In this document: piece after piece, positions 1 to 8,223 of the stretch
Numbering within the stretch: position 1 is the stretch's first letter
How the letters are laid out: every line of letters begins with the position of its first letter
Source of the DNA: Kaistia dalseonensis
Lineage (GTDB): Bacteria; Pseudomonadota; Alphaproteobacteria; Rhizobiales; Kaistiaceae
Assembly: GCF_030814715.1 (NCBI RefSeq)
Contig: NZ_JAUSVO010000006.1
Location: 372,001 to 436,000, forward strand
Reading direction: 5' to 3'
Length of the DNA: 64,000 nucleotides
Notes under the pieces: model-generated
Told to the model about the DNA's origin: nothing
Databases searched by the model: none
Seen by the model: only the letters and a program-made list of their open reading frames with translations
Position numbers and translations under genes: made by a program

Positions 1-880
1 GCCCTTCAACAGACCGAGCAGCGCGGCGCTGTCGACGGCTTCATCGCTGTCGCCGACGAGCACGAGCGAACTAGAGGGCATCGCCTTCACGTCTGACGCG
101 TAGTCGTTACGAGGATGATAAGTGACATTGAGCCGCCACGAATAGGCAAGTGTCTCGGTCCCGTCCCATGCGCTGGCGGGCTTGTTGAAGGCGATGATCG
201 GAAGTCCATCGAACCCGCGCACACCGATGAAATTCAGCGTCACGAGTCCCAAGATGCGGGGCAGATTGATGACGTTCCACCCGCCTGCATTCCCGCCACG
301 CACGGCCGCTGTGCGCGGAATGATCGGAGCCAGGGCGATATAGCCCGCAATGGCCTCCAGCTTCGGACCATCCCCTCCTGCAAAACGCAGTACGAAGCCG
401 CCGCCGCTCGAATACCCTCCCAAGATGATGGGCCCCTTGTGGCCCTGCTTACGAAGTTCCCTTATGAGGTCGACGATGTCGTCCTCGCACTGGCCGATGT
501 ATTCGATGTCGCCCCTGCGTCGCCCTGAGAAATAGTGCCCCCGCAGGTACGGTAGGACGACCTTGGCGGCTCCTGCCGCGCTGACATATGTCGCCAGTTC
601 GTCATAGCCGCCGCCGTGGTAGGAGGAACCATGGATGAAGATCAGGATCCGTTCGCTTGCTGCATCATGAAACCTGTAAGCGAGCGCCTCGCCATCACGC
701 GCGGTACTGCTGCAACGGTGGCAGCTCCACGGGGCTCTTCTCCCGCTCTCCAGAAAAGCCGAAGACATCAGTCTCGGGAGGCATTGGCGGAAAGGGCAGC
801 GCAATCGACACGATTGCGGCGATCAGGCAGGCGATCCCGAGGGCGATCAGAATGACGAATCCACGAAACAGTTGGCGCAA
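1..880 (-). pseudogene. alpha/beta hydrolase, frameshifted, 3' end beyond window
   Basis: Reads leftward. The first 61 codons give a membrane or signal segment (MRQLFRGFVILIALG...) and stop at about base 695. One frame over, the protein resumes at once (EALAYRFHDAASERILIF...) and stays open to base 1. The second part has an oxyanion-type HGSS stretch and a G-Y-S-S-G nucleophile elbow, followed by later strands of a lysophospholipase/S33-like fold. Losing one base in the GCGCG run near 695-700 explains the break: restoring one C would give ...YRARDGEALAY. The catalytic His, and probably the C-terminus, lie outside the window. It could be a real pseudogene or a sequencing indel; the high density of broken genes nearby favours decay. 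Substrate unknown. Confidence 0.7.
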
Positions 881-1209
881 TGTGTCTGCTCCGCAAGTGA
901 AGTCGGATTCGAATGAATCCGCAGCAAGTTCCTGGTCCTGGTCGCTATGCGGCGGAGCCTTGGCGGGCCAGCGTTCGATGGACGGCTGATCTTGAGACAG
1001 TGAAAACCTCGGCCACTATCTATGCAGGTATTGTAGTTCGAGCGACAGGCCAGGGACATGGGGCGATCCAGCCATGTTCCTCGAGATGATCGGCCGCGGC
1101 AACTGCGTCCAATGCCGATCCGCGTGAGGCTGCAGCCAAAAACGACGGGAGCCATGATGTCCGTGGATATTGTCCGGCGGTTCCGGCGAACGCCTCCTCG
1201 GTTGCCGCG
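881..1209. other. gap without a recognisable gene
   Basis: Lies between the hydrolase start and the IS21 relic. Short open frames occur on both strands, but none has a convincing start, codon pattern or family resemblance. A leftward stretch near 1020-1200 reads as helix-rich (for example ALDAVAAADHLEEHGW) without a start codon, so it may be the tail of a lost gene. Confidence 0.4.
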
Positions 1210-1589
1210 TCAATTCGGCTTCGCCGCCGGCTCCATGCGCGTGTAATCCGGCGGCAACGAGAACTGGCATATATTCGCCACTGTCTCCCGGCTCAACCCG
1301 AAAGCCCGCGCCGCCGCTCGTTGGCTGCGACCCTCAACAAACACGAAGCGCCGAACGGCAGCATAGCTCTCGAGGCTGTGTGAAAACTCGGTCATCCTAA
1401 ATATCGTTAGAACGCCATTCTACCGGCGTGTCACGAACGCCGAGATTTCGCGGGTTTGATGCGAAATCCTCAGCTCGGATGTCCTGCTGAGGCAAAACAG
1501 CGCTGAAGCTTTCACCTTGGAAGGAAAAGTTTTCTAATCGGCGTATTTATCGCGGAGTTCTCACACAGCCTCCTCTCCAAGGCAAACAT
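1210..1589 (-). pseudogene. istA: IS21 transposase istA, N-terminal fragment split by a MITE
   Basis: If the MITE at 1372-1572 and one copy of its CTCTC duplication are removed, the frame reads MFALESYAAVRRFVFVEGRS and continues through RAAARAFGLSRETVANICQFSLPPDYTR. That is the helix-turn-helix N-terminus of IS21-type IstA proteins. It stops after about 60 codons at base 1210; the DDE catalytic domain is missing. In the present sequence the frame opens inside the MITE terminal repeat, so the first eight residues (MTEFSHSL) are MITE-encoded. No transposition activity is expected. Confidence 0.7.
1372..1572. mobile_element. 201-bp MITE-like element with terminal inverted repeats and 5-bp target duplication
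   Basis: The left end is GAGGCTGTGTGAAAACTC (1372-1389). The right end is GAGTTCTCACACAGCCTC (1555-1572), its reverse complement at 17 of 18 positions. CTCTC flanks it exactly on both sides (1367-1371 and 1573-1577). It contains no transposase. The first 15 bases of the end are identical to the start of the IS1182-like fragment at 12068, which suggests that family as the source of transposase. Confidence 0.85.
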
Positions 1590-1748
1590 CACCGGCCGCT
1601 CCCAAAAGGGAGCAGCCCAACCAATGGCCGGATTTTACTCCGCCACGCTCAGCAAAGCACCGGCGCTACCGTGGCCCGTTTTGTCACCGCCATGCACAAG
1701 TCATCTTCTGGATTTGAAAACAATGAGCCCTGAGCCTAGACTCGCCGC

Positions 1749-2306
1749 ATGGGACTATTGACCTTCAGCATCAACGTCACCCTGGACGGCTGCGTCGACC
1801 ACCAGGAGGGAATTGCCGACGACGAGACGCACGCCTTCTTCACCCACCTTATGGATGAGGTCGGAGCAATGCTGTGGGGTCGCGTCACCTACGAATTGAT
1901 GGAGAGCTACTGGCCGGCGGTCGCCCGCGGCGACGAGGAGGCGCCGCCGGCGATACGCGAGTGGGCGGTCAAGCTGGAGGCCAAGCCGAAGTACGTAGTG
2001 TCATCGACGCGAGAGGCGTTCCTGTGGACCAACAGCCACCACATCGGCGGCGAATTGCGCGCGGGCGTGCAGAGGCTCAAGGACGCGACCCCAGCCGGCG
2101 TGCTCCTCGGTAGCGGCAAGCTCGCGACCGAGCTGGACCGGCTGGATCTAATCGACGAGTACAAGCTCCTCGTGCACCCCAGGATCGCGGGCCACGGCCC
2201 GACCCTCTACCAGAGCGGGCTACCCAGCACGCGACGGCTCGAGCTGATCTCGGCCAAGCCGCTCCGCAGCGGCGCGGTCGCCATGCATTATCGGCGCGCG
2301 CGCTGA
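1749..2306 (+). CDS. dihydrofolate reductase family protein (RibD C-terminal fold)
   Basis: Encodes 185 residues. The opening (MGLLTFSINVTLDGCVD) and the features MLWGRVTYELMESYWP, YVVSSTRE and VLLGSGKLATELDRLDLIDEY match the small DHFR/RibD_C family common in soil bacteria, of which many members have no assigned reaction. The length is normal and the frame intact, unlike most neighbours. An NADPH-binding role is expected from the fold, but the substrate is unknown and it is not a proven folate enzyme. It stands alone between the IS21 relic and the first long direct repeat, so it may be cargo of the accessory region. Confidence 0.8.
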   Translation: MGLLTFSINVTLDGCVDHQEGIADDETHAFFTHLMDEVGAMLWGRVTYELMESYWPAVARGDEEAPPAIREWAVKLEAKPKYVVSSTREAFLWTNSHHIGGELRAGVQRLKDATPAGVLLGSGKLATELDRLDLIDEYKLLVHPRIAGHGPTLYQSGLPSTRRLELISAKPLRSGAVAMHYRRAR

Positions 2307-2336
2307 CCCAGCGCGCCTCTTCGCGCCCAACTTGTG

Positions 2337-2500
2337 AATAGGCGCGGAATTGAGGCCTCTGCCTAAATCGACCTAACTATCTTATTTTCATCATAGATCT
2401 TGAAGACAACTGGGATCTCCATCGGCGCCGATCAAGACCCCGATAGACAAATAATTTCTGAAGTATTTTCAATGCGTTGAAGTCATTTGGTGTGGGGGTG
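2337..2500. repeat. long imperfect direct repeat, copy A
   Basis: Begins AATAGGCGCGGAATTGAGGC and matches the stretch 11866-12026 along its length, with roughly four bases in five identical by eye. The first 22 bases are identical. The two copies lie in the same orientation and bracket the ABC-transporter, dehydrogenase and sigma-54 regulator cluster. No open frame is conserved between them, so this looks like the remnant of a non-coding mobile sequence. Confidence 0.75.
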
Positions 2501-2624
2501 GTCCATTGGACTATTCACAATCTTGGTCGGGGCTGGGATGCCGAGATCCTGGCCGTCTAGCTGCAGGCGCTGATCGATATCGACTTCGACGTAACGCTGA
2601 CCGGCCTCTCGTTGGCCGAGGTCT

Positions 2625-3698
2625 CTATATGCCCGCGGCGATGAGATGGTCGTCGACGAAGAGACAGAGCTTGTCTCGGCGCAAACGGATCCGCGCCTGG
2701 GCACTTGGCGGTGCGATGTCGCGACCGAGTTTGAGACGAGCTCTTGCCGTGCCGATCGCGACCTCGACAATGCGGACGCTGCCATGATCCTGCACGCCGA
2801 CAACCGTCGCCGCCAGCGTATCGGAGTCCTCGGGCTGGGCGAGGCTCGCATATTCCGGCCGGATACCGACCCGAAGGCCGGATGTCGGCAGTCCCGACGG
2901 CAAAGCGCCACCCGGCGCAATCGGTGTTCCGCCGATCATCACCCCGCCTGCTCCGATCTCGGCGTCAAAGACGTTCATTGATGGCGACCCGATGAAATAG
3001 CCGACATAGGTGGTACGCGGGCGCTCGAACAATTCCTGCGGCGTGCCGCGCTGCACGACTTTTCCCGCACTCATCACCAGAATTTCGTCGGCAAAAGTCA
3101 TCGCCTCGTTCTGATCATGGGTAACGTAGATCACCGTATGCCGCGCCTTTTGTGAAACGGCCTTGAGTTTGCGACGCAGTTGGAACTTCATCTGCGGGTC
3201 GATCACGGTTAGCGGTTCGTCCATCAAGAGGGCCGCCACATCGTCACGGACGAGCCCGCGGCCAAGCGAAATCAACTGCTTCTCATCGACGGTGAGTTGC
3301 CATGCCGGCTTGCCGAGCCGCCCGGAGAGATCAAGTAGATCGGCAATCTCGGCTACTCGTGCCTTGATTCGAGCGATCGGCCAACGCCGGCAGCGAAGCG
3401 GAAACGCAAGGTTCTCGTAAACGGATTTCGACTGATAAATGACCGGAAACTGAAACACCTGCGCGACATTGCGGCCGGAGATCGGAACGACGGTGACGTC
3501 CCGATCATCCAGCAGAATGCGTCCCTCGGACGGCCTTACGACGCCGGAGATGATGTTGAGCATGGTCGTCTTGCCGCAGCCCGACGGGCCAAGCAGGGCA
3601 TAGCTGCGGCCATCCTCCAGAACCATGTCGAAGGGTTCCAGCGCATAGGGCGCGTGCCCGTAGCGGTGACCGACGCGCTCGAGCGTGATCCGTGCCAT
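2625..3698 (-). CDS. ABC importer ATPase A (GlpS-like, degenerate signature)
   Basis: Encodes 357 residues; the ATG at 3698 gives MARITLERVGHRYG and follows a GGAG-type ribosome site. Seen: Walker A GPSGCGKTT, Walker B ALLMDEPLTVID, H-loop YVTHDQNEAM, and a C-terminal TOBE-like regulatory domain. The signature LSGGQ is replaced by LTVDEKQLISLGRG, as I recall for GlpS of the rhizobial glycerol importer GlpSTPQV. It is the last gene of a leftward operon and sits 10 bp behind the second ATPase. The pair probably forms a heterodimer with one fully canonical ATP site. Substrate (glycerol or another polyol or sugar) is inferred from family resemblance only. Confidence 0.85.
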   Translation of the reverse strand: MARITLERVGHRYGHAPYALEPFDMVLEDGRSYALLGPSGCGKTTMLNIISGVVRPSEGRILLDDRDVTVVPISGRNVAQVFQFPVIYQSKSVYENLAFPLRCRRWPIARIKARVAEIADLLDLSGRLGKPAWQLTVDEKQLISLGRGLVRDDVAALLMDEPLTVIDPQMKFQLRRKLKAVSQKARHTVIYVTHDQNEAMTFADEILVMSAGKVVQRGTPQELFERPRTTYVGYFIGSPSMNVFDAEIGAGGVMIGGTPIAPGGALPSGLPTSGLRVGIRPEYASLAQPEDSDTLAATVVGVQDHGSVRIVEVAIGTARARLKLGRDIAPPSAQARIRLRRDKLCLFVDDHLIAAGI

Positions 3699-3708
3699 GG
3701 CGTTCTCC

Positions 3709-4767
3709 TCAAGGTGCAACGACGAGCGCACCATCCGCCGCGAAGGCGAACAGGCGTTCGGTCGAGAAGCCGATCGGCACCTGCGTGCCAAGGGCGATGT
3801 CGTGGATGCCCTCGATCTGCAGCGCGAGCGGGCCGAACGCTGTCTCGACATGGAGAAAGGTCTCGGAACCCGATATTTCTGCAAAGACCAGCGATCCGGC
3901 GATTTCGCTCGCCGGATCGACATGAAGATCGGTGGCGCGCAGGCCAAAGCGATAGTCCGCCGCGGCAAGACGGCTGAGATGCGCCGGCAAAGCAAGACGG
4001 TAGGACCCAAGCGCGATCCGCCCGTCGACGACGGCGCCGGGAAGGATGTTCATCGGCGGATCGTTGACGATCTCGGCGACGGCGGTCGAGGCCGGCCGCT
4101 CGAACACGTCGACCGGAGTCCCGACCTGCAGGATGCGCCCCTCATGCATGACGACGATCTCGTCGCCAAGCATCATCGCCTCGGCCGGCTCAGTGGTGGT
4201 GTAGACGACGATCGCCTTGGTTTCCTCCGCGAACAGCCCGCGGAACTCCTCCCGCAGCTGTTCGCGCAGTTTGTAGTCGAGATTGACCAGCGGTTCGTCG
4301 AGCAGGAGGATCGGCGCCTCGCGGGCCAGCGCCCTCGCGAGCGCTACGCGCTGCTGCTGACCGCCGGACAGCTGCGACGGCCGACGGGCGGCGAAACCCG
4401 AGAGTCCGACCTTGGCGAGCGTCGCTTCCGCCCGCAACTGTGCCTCCGGCGCCTTCAGTCCGCGTCGGAGCAGCGGAAAGGCGACGTTCTCCAGGACACT
4501 CAGATGCGGATAGTTGATGAATTGCTGGTAGACCATCGCGACATCGCGCTTCCAGACCGGGACTGACGCGATCGAGACGCCGTCGAGCTTCAGATCGCCA
4601 CTATCCGGCGCCTGCAGGCCGGCGAGAGTGCGAAGCAGCGTCGTCTTGCCGGCAAGCGTGCGGCCGATGACGGTGGTCAGCCGGCCCCTGCGAAAGGTGG
4701 CGTCGACTCGATCGAGATAGCGGACGCCGTTGCGGGCAAGCGACAGGTTTTCAAGATGGAGCGGCAT
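3709..4767 (-). CDS. ABC importer ATPase B (GlpT-like, no H-loop histidine)
   Basis: Encodes 352 residues from the ATG at 4767 (MPLHLENLSLARNG). Walker A is GRTLAGKTT, the signature is the canonical LSGGQQQRVALARAL, and Walker B is ILLLDEPLVNLD. The switch region reads VVYTTTEPAEAM where most ABC ATPases have V-T-H-D, so the H-loop histidine is replaced. A TOBE-like C-terminal domain follows. It is complementary to the neighbouring ATPase, which keeps the histidine but has lost the signature. The gene is 11 bp downstream of the second permease and part of the same operon. Confidence 0.85.
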   Translation of the reverse strand: MPLHLENLSLARNGVRYLDRVDATFRRGRLTTVIGRTLAGKTTLLRTLAGLQAPDSGDLKLDGVSIASVPVWKRDVAMVYQQFINYPHLSVLENVAFPLLRRGLKAPEAQLRAEATLAKVGLSGFAARRPSQLSGGQQQRVALARALAREAPILLLDEPLVNLDYKLREQLREEFRGLFAEETKAIVVYTTTEPAEAMMLGDEIVVMHEGRILQVGTPVDVFERPASTAVAEIVNDPPMNILPGAVVDGRIALGSYRLALPAHLSRLAAADYRFGLRATDLHVDPASEIAGSLVFAEISGSETFLHVETAFGPLALQIEGIHDIALGTQVPIGFSTERLFAFAADGALVVAP

Positions 4768-4778
4768 GGCACGCGCCC

Positions 4779-5624
4779 TTATCGGATCGCGCCGGCGAGA
4801 TTGCCGCGCGAGAGGAAACGTTCGACCAGGAAGGCGATCAGCACGAGCGGTGCGACCGAGATCAGGGCCGAAGCCGAGAGGCTCCACCAGGGCGTCACGG
4901 ATGAATTCAACGCCACCACCGCGACCGGCAGCAATTGCGCGTCGGTGAAGGTGAGCGTGAAGGCGAAGAAGAAGTCGTTCCAGCCAAAGATGATGCAGAA
5001 CAGGCCGGCGACGATGATGCCGGGCAGACTGTTCGGCAGGATCACCCGGAAGAAGGCGCCAAACGGCGTGCAGCCGTCGAGCATCGCCATCTCGTCGATC
5101 TGCCGCGGGATGTTGTTGAAGAAATCGATCATCACCCAGACCGCGATCGGCAGCAGCAACGCGATATAGACGAGGATCAGGCCGAGCAGGCTGTCGAGCA
5201 GCCCGAGAAACTGTAGCATCAGGAAGAACGGGATCGCCAGCACGATCGGCGGCATGATCCGCTGCGAAATAAAGAAGAAGAGCACGTCGGCGTTCTTCGC
5301 CGGACCGACCCGGTAATCGAAGCGCGACAGGCCATAGGCGGCGAGCGTGCCGAGCACCAGGCTGATCGCGCTCGCCGAACCGGTCACCACGATGCTGTTG
5401 AGATAGGGCTTGACGATGTCGATGCCGCCGGCGCCGCCGAACAGGCTGCGCCAGCCGGTCAGCGACGGCTCGTACTGGAGCCATGGAATGTAGGTCGGAC
5501 CGCCCGTGACGCCGTTCGCCGTCTTGAAGCTGGTCGTCAGCGCCCAGAGAAACGGCGCGACGACGAAAGCCGACCACAGAAGGATCACGGAATATTTGAG
5601 CAGGCCATAGAGCTTCGGCATCAT
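4779..5624 (-). CDS. ABC importer permease 2 (MalG-type)
   Basis: Encodes 281 residues. The ATG at 5624 overlaps the stop of permease 1 as ATGA, and a second ATG follows immediately. Six membrane helices are evident, and the EAA loop reads IDEMAMLDGCTPFGAFFRVI, which contacts the ATPases. The family is binding-protein-dependent carbohydrate transport inner-membrane components. The tight overlap indicates translational coupling and 1:1 assembly with permease 1. Substrate as for the operon. Confidence 0.9.
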   Translation of the reverse strand: MMPKLYGLLKYSVILLWSAFVVAPFLWALTTSFKTANGVTGGPTYIPWLQYEPSLTGWRSLFGGAGGIDIVKPYLNSIVVTGSASAISLVLGTLAAYGLSRFDYRVGPAKNADVLFFFISQRIMPPIVLAIPFFLMLQFLGLLDSLLGLILVYIALLLPIAVWVMIDFFNNIPRQIDEMAMLDGCTPFGAFFRVILPNSLPGIIVAGLFCIIFGWNDFFFAFTLTFTDAQLLPVAVVALNSSVTPWWSLSASALISVAPLVLIAFLVERFLSRGNLAGAIR

Positions 5625-6517
5625 GTGCGCTCCCCGATGAAGACCTTGACGAGAAGCTTGGCGATGATCGTCAACGCCACGATCATGATGACGAGATAGG
5701 TGATGGAAAGCGCCGAGGCGTAACCGATCTCGAAGTCGCGCAGGCCGCGTATGTAGATGTAGTAGCCGGTGGTCTCGGTGGCGGTTCCTGGCCCGCCCGA
5801 GGTCAGCACATAGACCGTCTCCATGATCTTCGATGCCTCGATCAATCGGATGATCAGCGCGCCGATCGAGACCGGCGCGAGCAACGGCAGCGTCACGTTG
5901 AAGAAGGTGCGGATCGGCCCGGCTCCGTCGATCGCCGCCGCCAGATAGGGTTCGCGCGGCAAGCTCAGAAGTCCGGCCAGCAACAGCAGGAACATGAACG
6001 GCGTCCACTGCCATACCTCGACGATCATCACGCTGACGATCGCAGTCGAGGCGGAAGTCAGCCACTGGAAGGGGCCGAGACCGACCATGCCGAGCAGATC
6101 ATTCGCGGGACCGAGCGATTCGTGGAAGATCGTGCGCCAGACGACCGACATCACGACCGGCGTCGTCATCATCGGCACCAGGAACAGCACACGAAAGAAA
6201 CGGCGCAGCTTGACCTCGCGCCAGACCAGCAGAGCGAGGCCGAGCCCGAGCAGATATTGCAGCAGAACCGTGCCGACCGCCATCAGGCTGAGACGGCCGA
6301 GCGACTGCCAGTAGCGGACGTCGCCGAACAGCTTCGCATAGTTGATGCCGCCGGCATTGTTGAGACCGGGTGTGATCGCATCCCAGCTCGAAAAACTGAC
6401 GCGGATCGTAAAGATCAGCGGAAACAGAATGATGGCAAGCAGGATCAGCAAGCCTGGAAGGAGAAAGGCAAGCTTGTAGGCTCTGAAGCCCGAACCGTTC
6501 ATGGCGAAGTCTCTCAA
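5621..6517 (-). CDS. ABC importer permease 1 (MalF-type)
   Basis: Encodes 298 residues starting MRDFAMNGSGFRAYKLAFLL; a second possible ATG lies at codon 6. Six predicted helices and the EAA-like loop (YLAAAIDGAGPIRTFFNVTLP) place it in the sugar/polyol permease family. Its stop overlaps the start of permease 2. A gap of about 100 bp separates it from the binding-protein gene upstream, which is common because the binding protein is usually made in excess. Confidence 0.9.
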   Translation of the reverse strand: MRDFAMNGSGFRAYKLAFLLPGLLILLAIILFPLIFTIRVSFSSWDAITPGLNNAGGINYAKLFGDVRYWQSLGRLSLMAVGTVLLQYLLGLGLALLVWREVKLRRFFRVLFLVPMMTTPVVMSVVWRTIFHESLGPANDLLGMVGLGPFQWLTSASTAIVSVMIVEVWQWTPFMFLLLLAGLLSLPREPYLAAAIDGAGPIRTFFNVTLPLLAPVSIGALIIRLIEASKIMETVYVLTSGGPGTATETTGYYIYIRGLRDFEIGYASALSITYLVIMIVALTIIAKLLVKVFIGERT

Positions 6518-6619
6518 CTGGCAGGGCGGACAAGTGGATCAGCCGGGTGACGCCGCCGCTGGAGCGGACGATGTTCGGGCGGGATGAACCCGTCCGGACA
6601 TCGATCTGTGACGGTGGCG

Positions 6620-8182
6620 TCAGCGTCCCTGGTCCTCGAGCGCGACCACGTTCGCATAGGCGGCGCGGACCTTGTCCGGACCGATCTTGTTGACGATCTC
6701 CGTCCATTGCGCCGCGACGCCATCCAGCGCCTCCTGCGGCGTCTTCTGGCCGGCCATCGCCTCGGCGACGCCGTTGGCGAGCGTGGACATGAACTGATTG
6801 ACGCCTGGCACGCGCAGATCGAAGACGCGATTATTGCTCTTGTCCATGCCGGACAGCGTGTCGACATAGCTTGTCGCGACGCTGGCATCCCATCCGAGCT
6901 TGTCCTGCCAGAATTTCGGATCGAAATGCTTCGTCCGGTATGGATTGATGCCGAAGCGACCGATCTGCAGGTCGAGTTCGGCATTGGCCTCGTTTGAGAA
7001 GAAGCAGAGGAAGTCGAAGGCGACATCCTGATTCTTCGACGTCTTGTTCACGGCCGACGTCCAGCCCCAGGTGATGTAGGGCGGTGCGTTGGGGGTCTCG
7101 AATTTGTCCCAGCTGTTGGTATTCCGGTTCCACACCTGCGTGGAGCCGGGCAGAGGTGCGGCAGTGACCTTGTTGCGGATCGGGCTACCCTTTTCCATCG
7201 CCTGGATGAAGGCGTCATCCCAGGAATAGCTCATCAACGCCTGGCCGCCGCCAAACGAGAAGATCTCGTCGCCAAGGCCGAAATTATTGCCGCCCGGCGG
7301 AAAGGCCTTCTGGGCAGCGATGAACATTTCGAGCCCCTTGACCCAGCCCGGGTTGTTGATCTCCGGCTTCATGGTCGCGAGATCGAAGAAGAAGCCACCC
7401 TTGACGTTCGGATTTTTCGCATAGGCTGCCACGCGACTGATGAAGGCCGAGAACATCAGATCGTCGCGCTTGGTTACCTCGGCGCTGCCGAAATGCGGCT
7501 TGCCGTCGCCGGCCCAATCCCAGCCGGAAAAGAACACCGCGATGTCGTTGTATTCTTCCCAGGTGGTCGGGATGCGCAGATCCTTGCCGGTCGCCTTCTT
7601 GTATCGCGCCTGCATATCCGGATTGTTGAAGATGTCGGCGCGGACCTTCAGGTAATGGCGGTCGCCATCGACGGGATACTGCACCATCTGGTCGCCCCAG
7701 GTGGCGACGTCGCGGTAGTTGACGGTGACATCCTTCATGCCGCTGACGTCGCGGTAGGAATCCGGAACCGGCGCGAGGAAATCGTGGATGTCGCCGATCC
7801 AGAGGGAGGGATAGAACATCACGTCATAGGCGGCCTGATGGGTCTGGAACGGGATCATGATCCGCTGATAGAGGTCGCCGAACGGAATGTGGACGACGTC
7901 CACTTCAGCCCCGGTCAGGTCATGGAACTGCTTCGCATGAAGGTCCGTCGGCTCGCCGATCACCGGCACCGCATGGGAGATCACCTTCAGCGTGCGGCCC
8001 TTGTAGTCCTTCTTGGCCATGGCCTCGTACGAACAGGCACCCGGCTCGTCGGGCGCAGAGCCGTAAACCGCATAGTCGCCATATTTCGAATAGTCGATCG
8101 CGCCGTCCTCCGCGCGAACCGGCGTTGCCAGGGCGAACGCCGCCAAGCAACATGTCGACGTCAACTGCAGTAAGACCTTCAT
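6620..8182 (-). CDS. periplasmic solute-binding protein (GlpV-like, large)
   Basis: Encodes 520 residues. A Sec signal peptide (MKVLLQLTSTCCLAAFALATPVRAED) is followed by a family-1 type extracellular solute-binding protein. At over 500 residues it is longer than typical sugar-binding proteins of about 420. Many aromatic residues (for example SYSWDDAFIQAM, PPYITWGWTSAVN) suit a carbohydrate or polyol ligand. The large size and the paired ATPases downstream fit the glycerol GlpV group, but the alcohol dehydrogenase partner leaves other polyols or alcohols possible. Confidence 0.85.
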   Translation of the reverse strand: MKVLLQLTSTCCLAAFALATPVRAEDGAIDYSKYGDYAVYGSAPDEPGACSYEAMAKKDYKGRTLKVISHAVPVIGEPTDLHAKQFHDLTGAEVDVVHIPFGDLYQRIMIPFQTHQAAYDVMFYPSLWIGDIHDFLAPVPDSYRDVSGMKDVTVNYRDVATWGDQMVQYPVDGDRHYLKVRADIFNNPDMQARYKKATGKDLRIPTTWEEYNDIAVFFSGWDWAGDGKPHFGSAEVTKRDDLMFSAFISRVAAYAKNPNVKGGFFFDLATMKPEINNPGWVKGLEMFIAAQKAFPPGGNNFGLGDEIFSFGGGQALMSYSWDDAFIQAMEKGSPIRNKVTAAPLPGSTQVWNRNTNSWDKFETPNAPPYITWGWTSAVNKTSKNQDVAFDFLCFFSNEANAELDLQIGRFGINPYRTKHFDPKFWQDKLGWDASVATSYVDTLSGMDKSNNRVFDLRVPGVNQFMSTLANGVAEAMAGQKTPQEALDGVAAQWTEIVNKIGPDKVRAAYANVVALEDQGR

Positions 8183-8223
8183 TGCCTTCTCCTCCTCCTC
8201 CGATAGATCTTGGTGGTTCCCTG

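Larger units (their letters stand above)
1210..1698 (-). mobile_element. IS21-family relic (left end plus start of istA)
   Basis: The right border starts 5'-TGTGCATGGCGG on the minus strand (base 1698), as IS21 elements do. Two imperfect repeats of the terminal type lie at 1671-1694 and 1624-1648 (TGGCCGGATTTTACTCCGCC-like), about 47 bp apart; IS21 family ends carry such multiple transposase-binding repeats. Downstream lies the beginning of istA, cut off at 1210. istB and the other end are not visible. A 201-bp MITE is inserted inside the relic. Confidence 0.7.
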
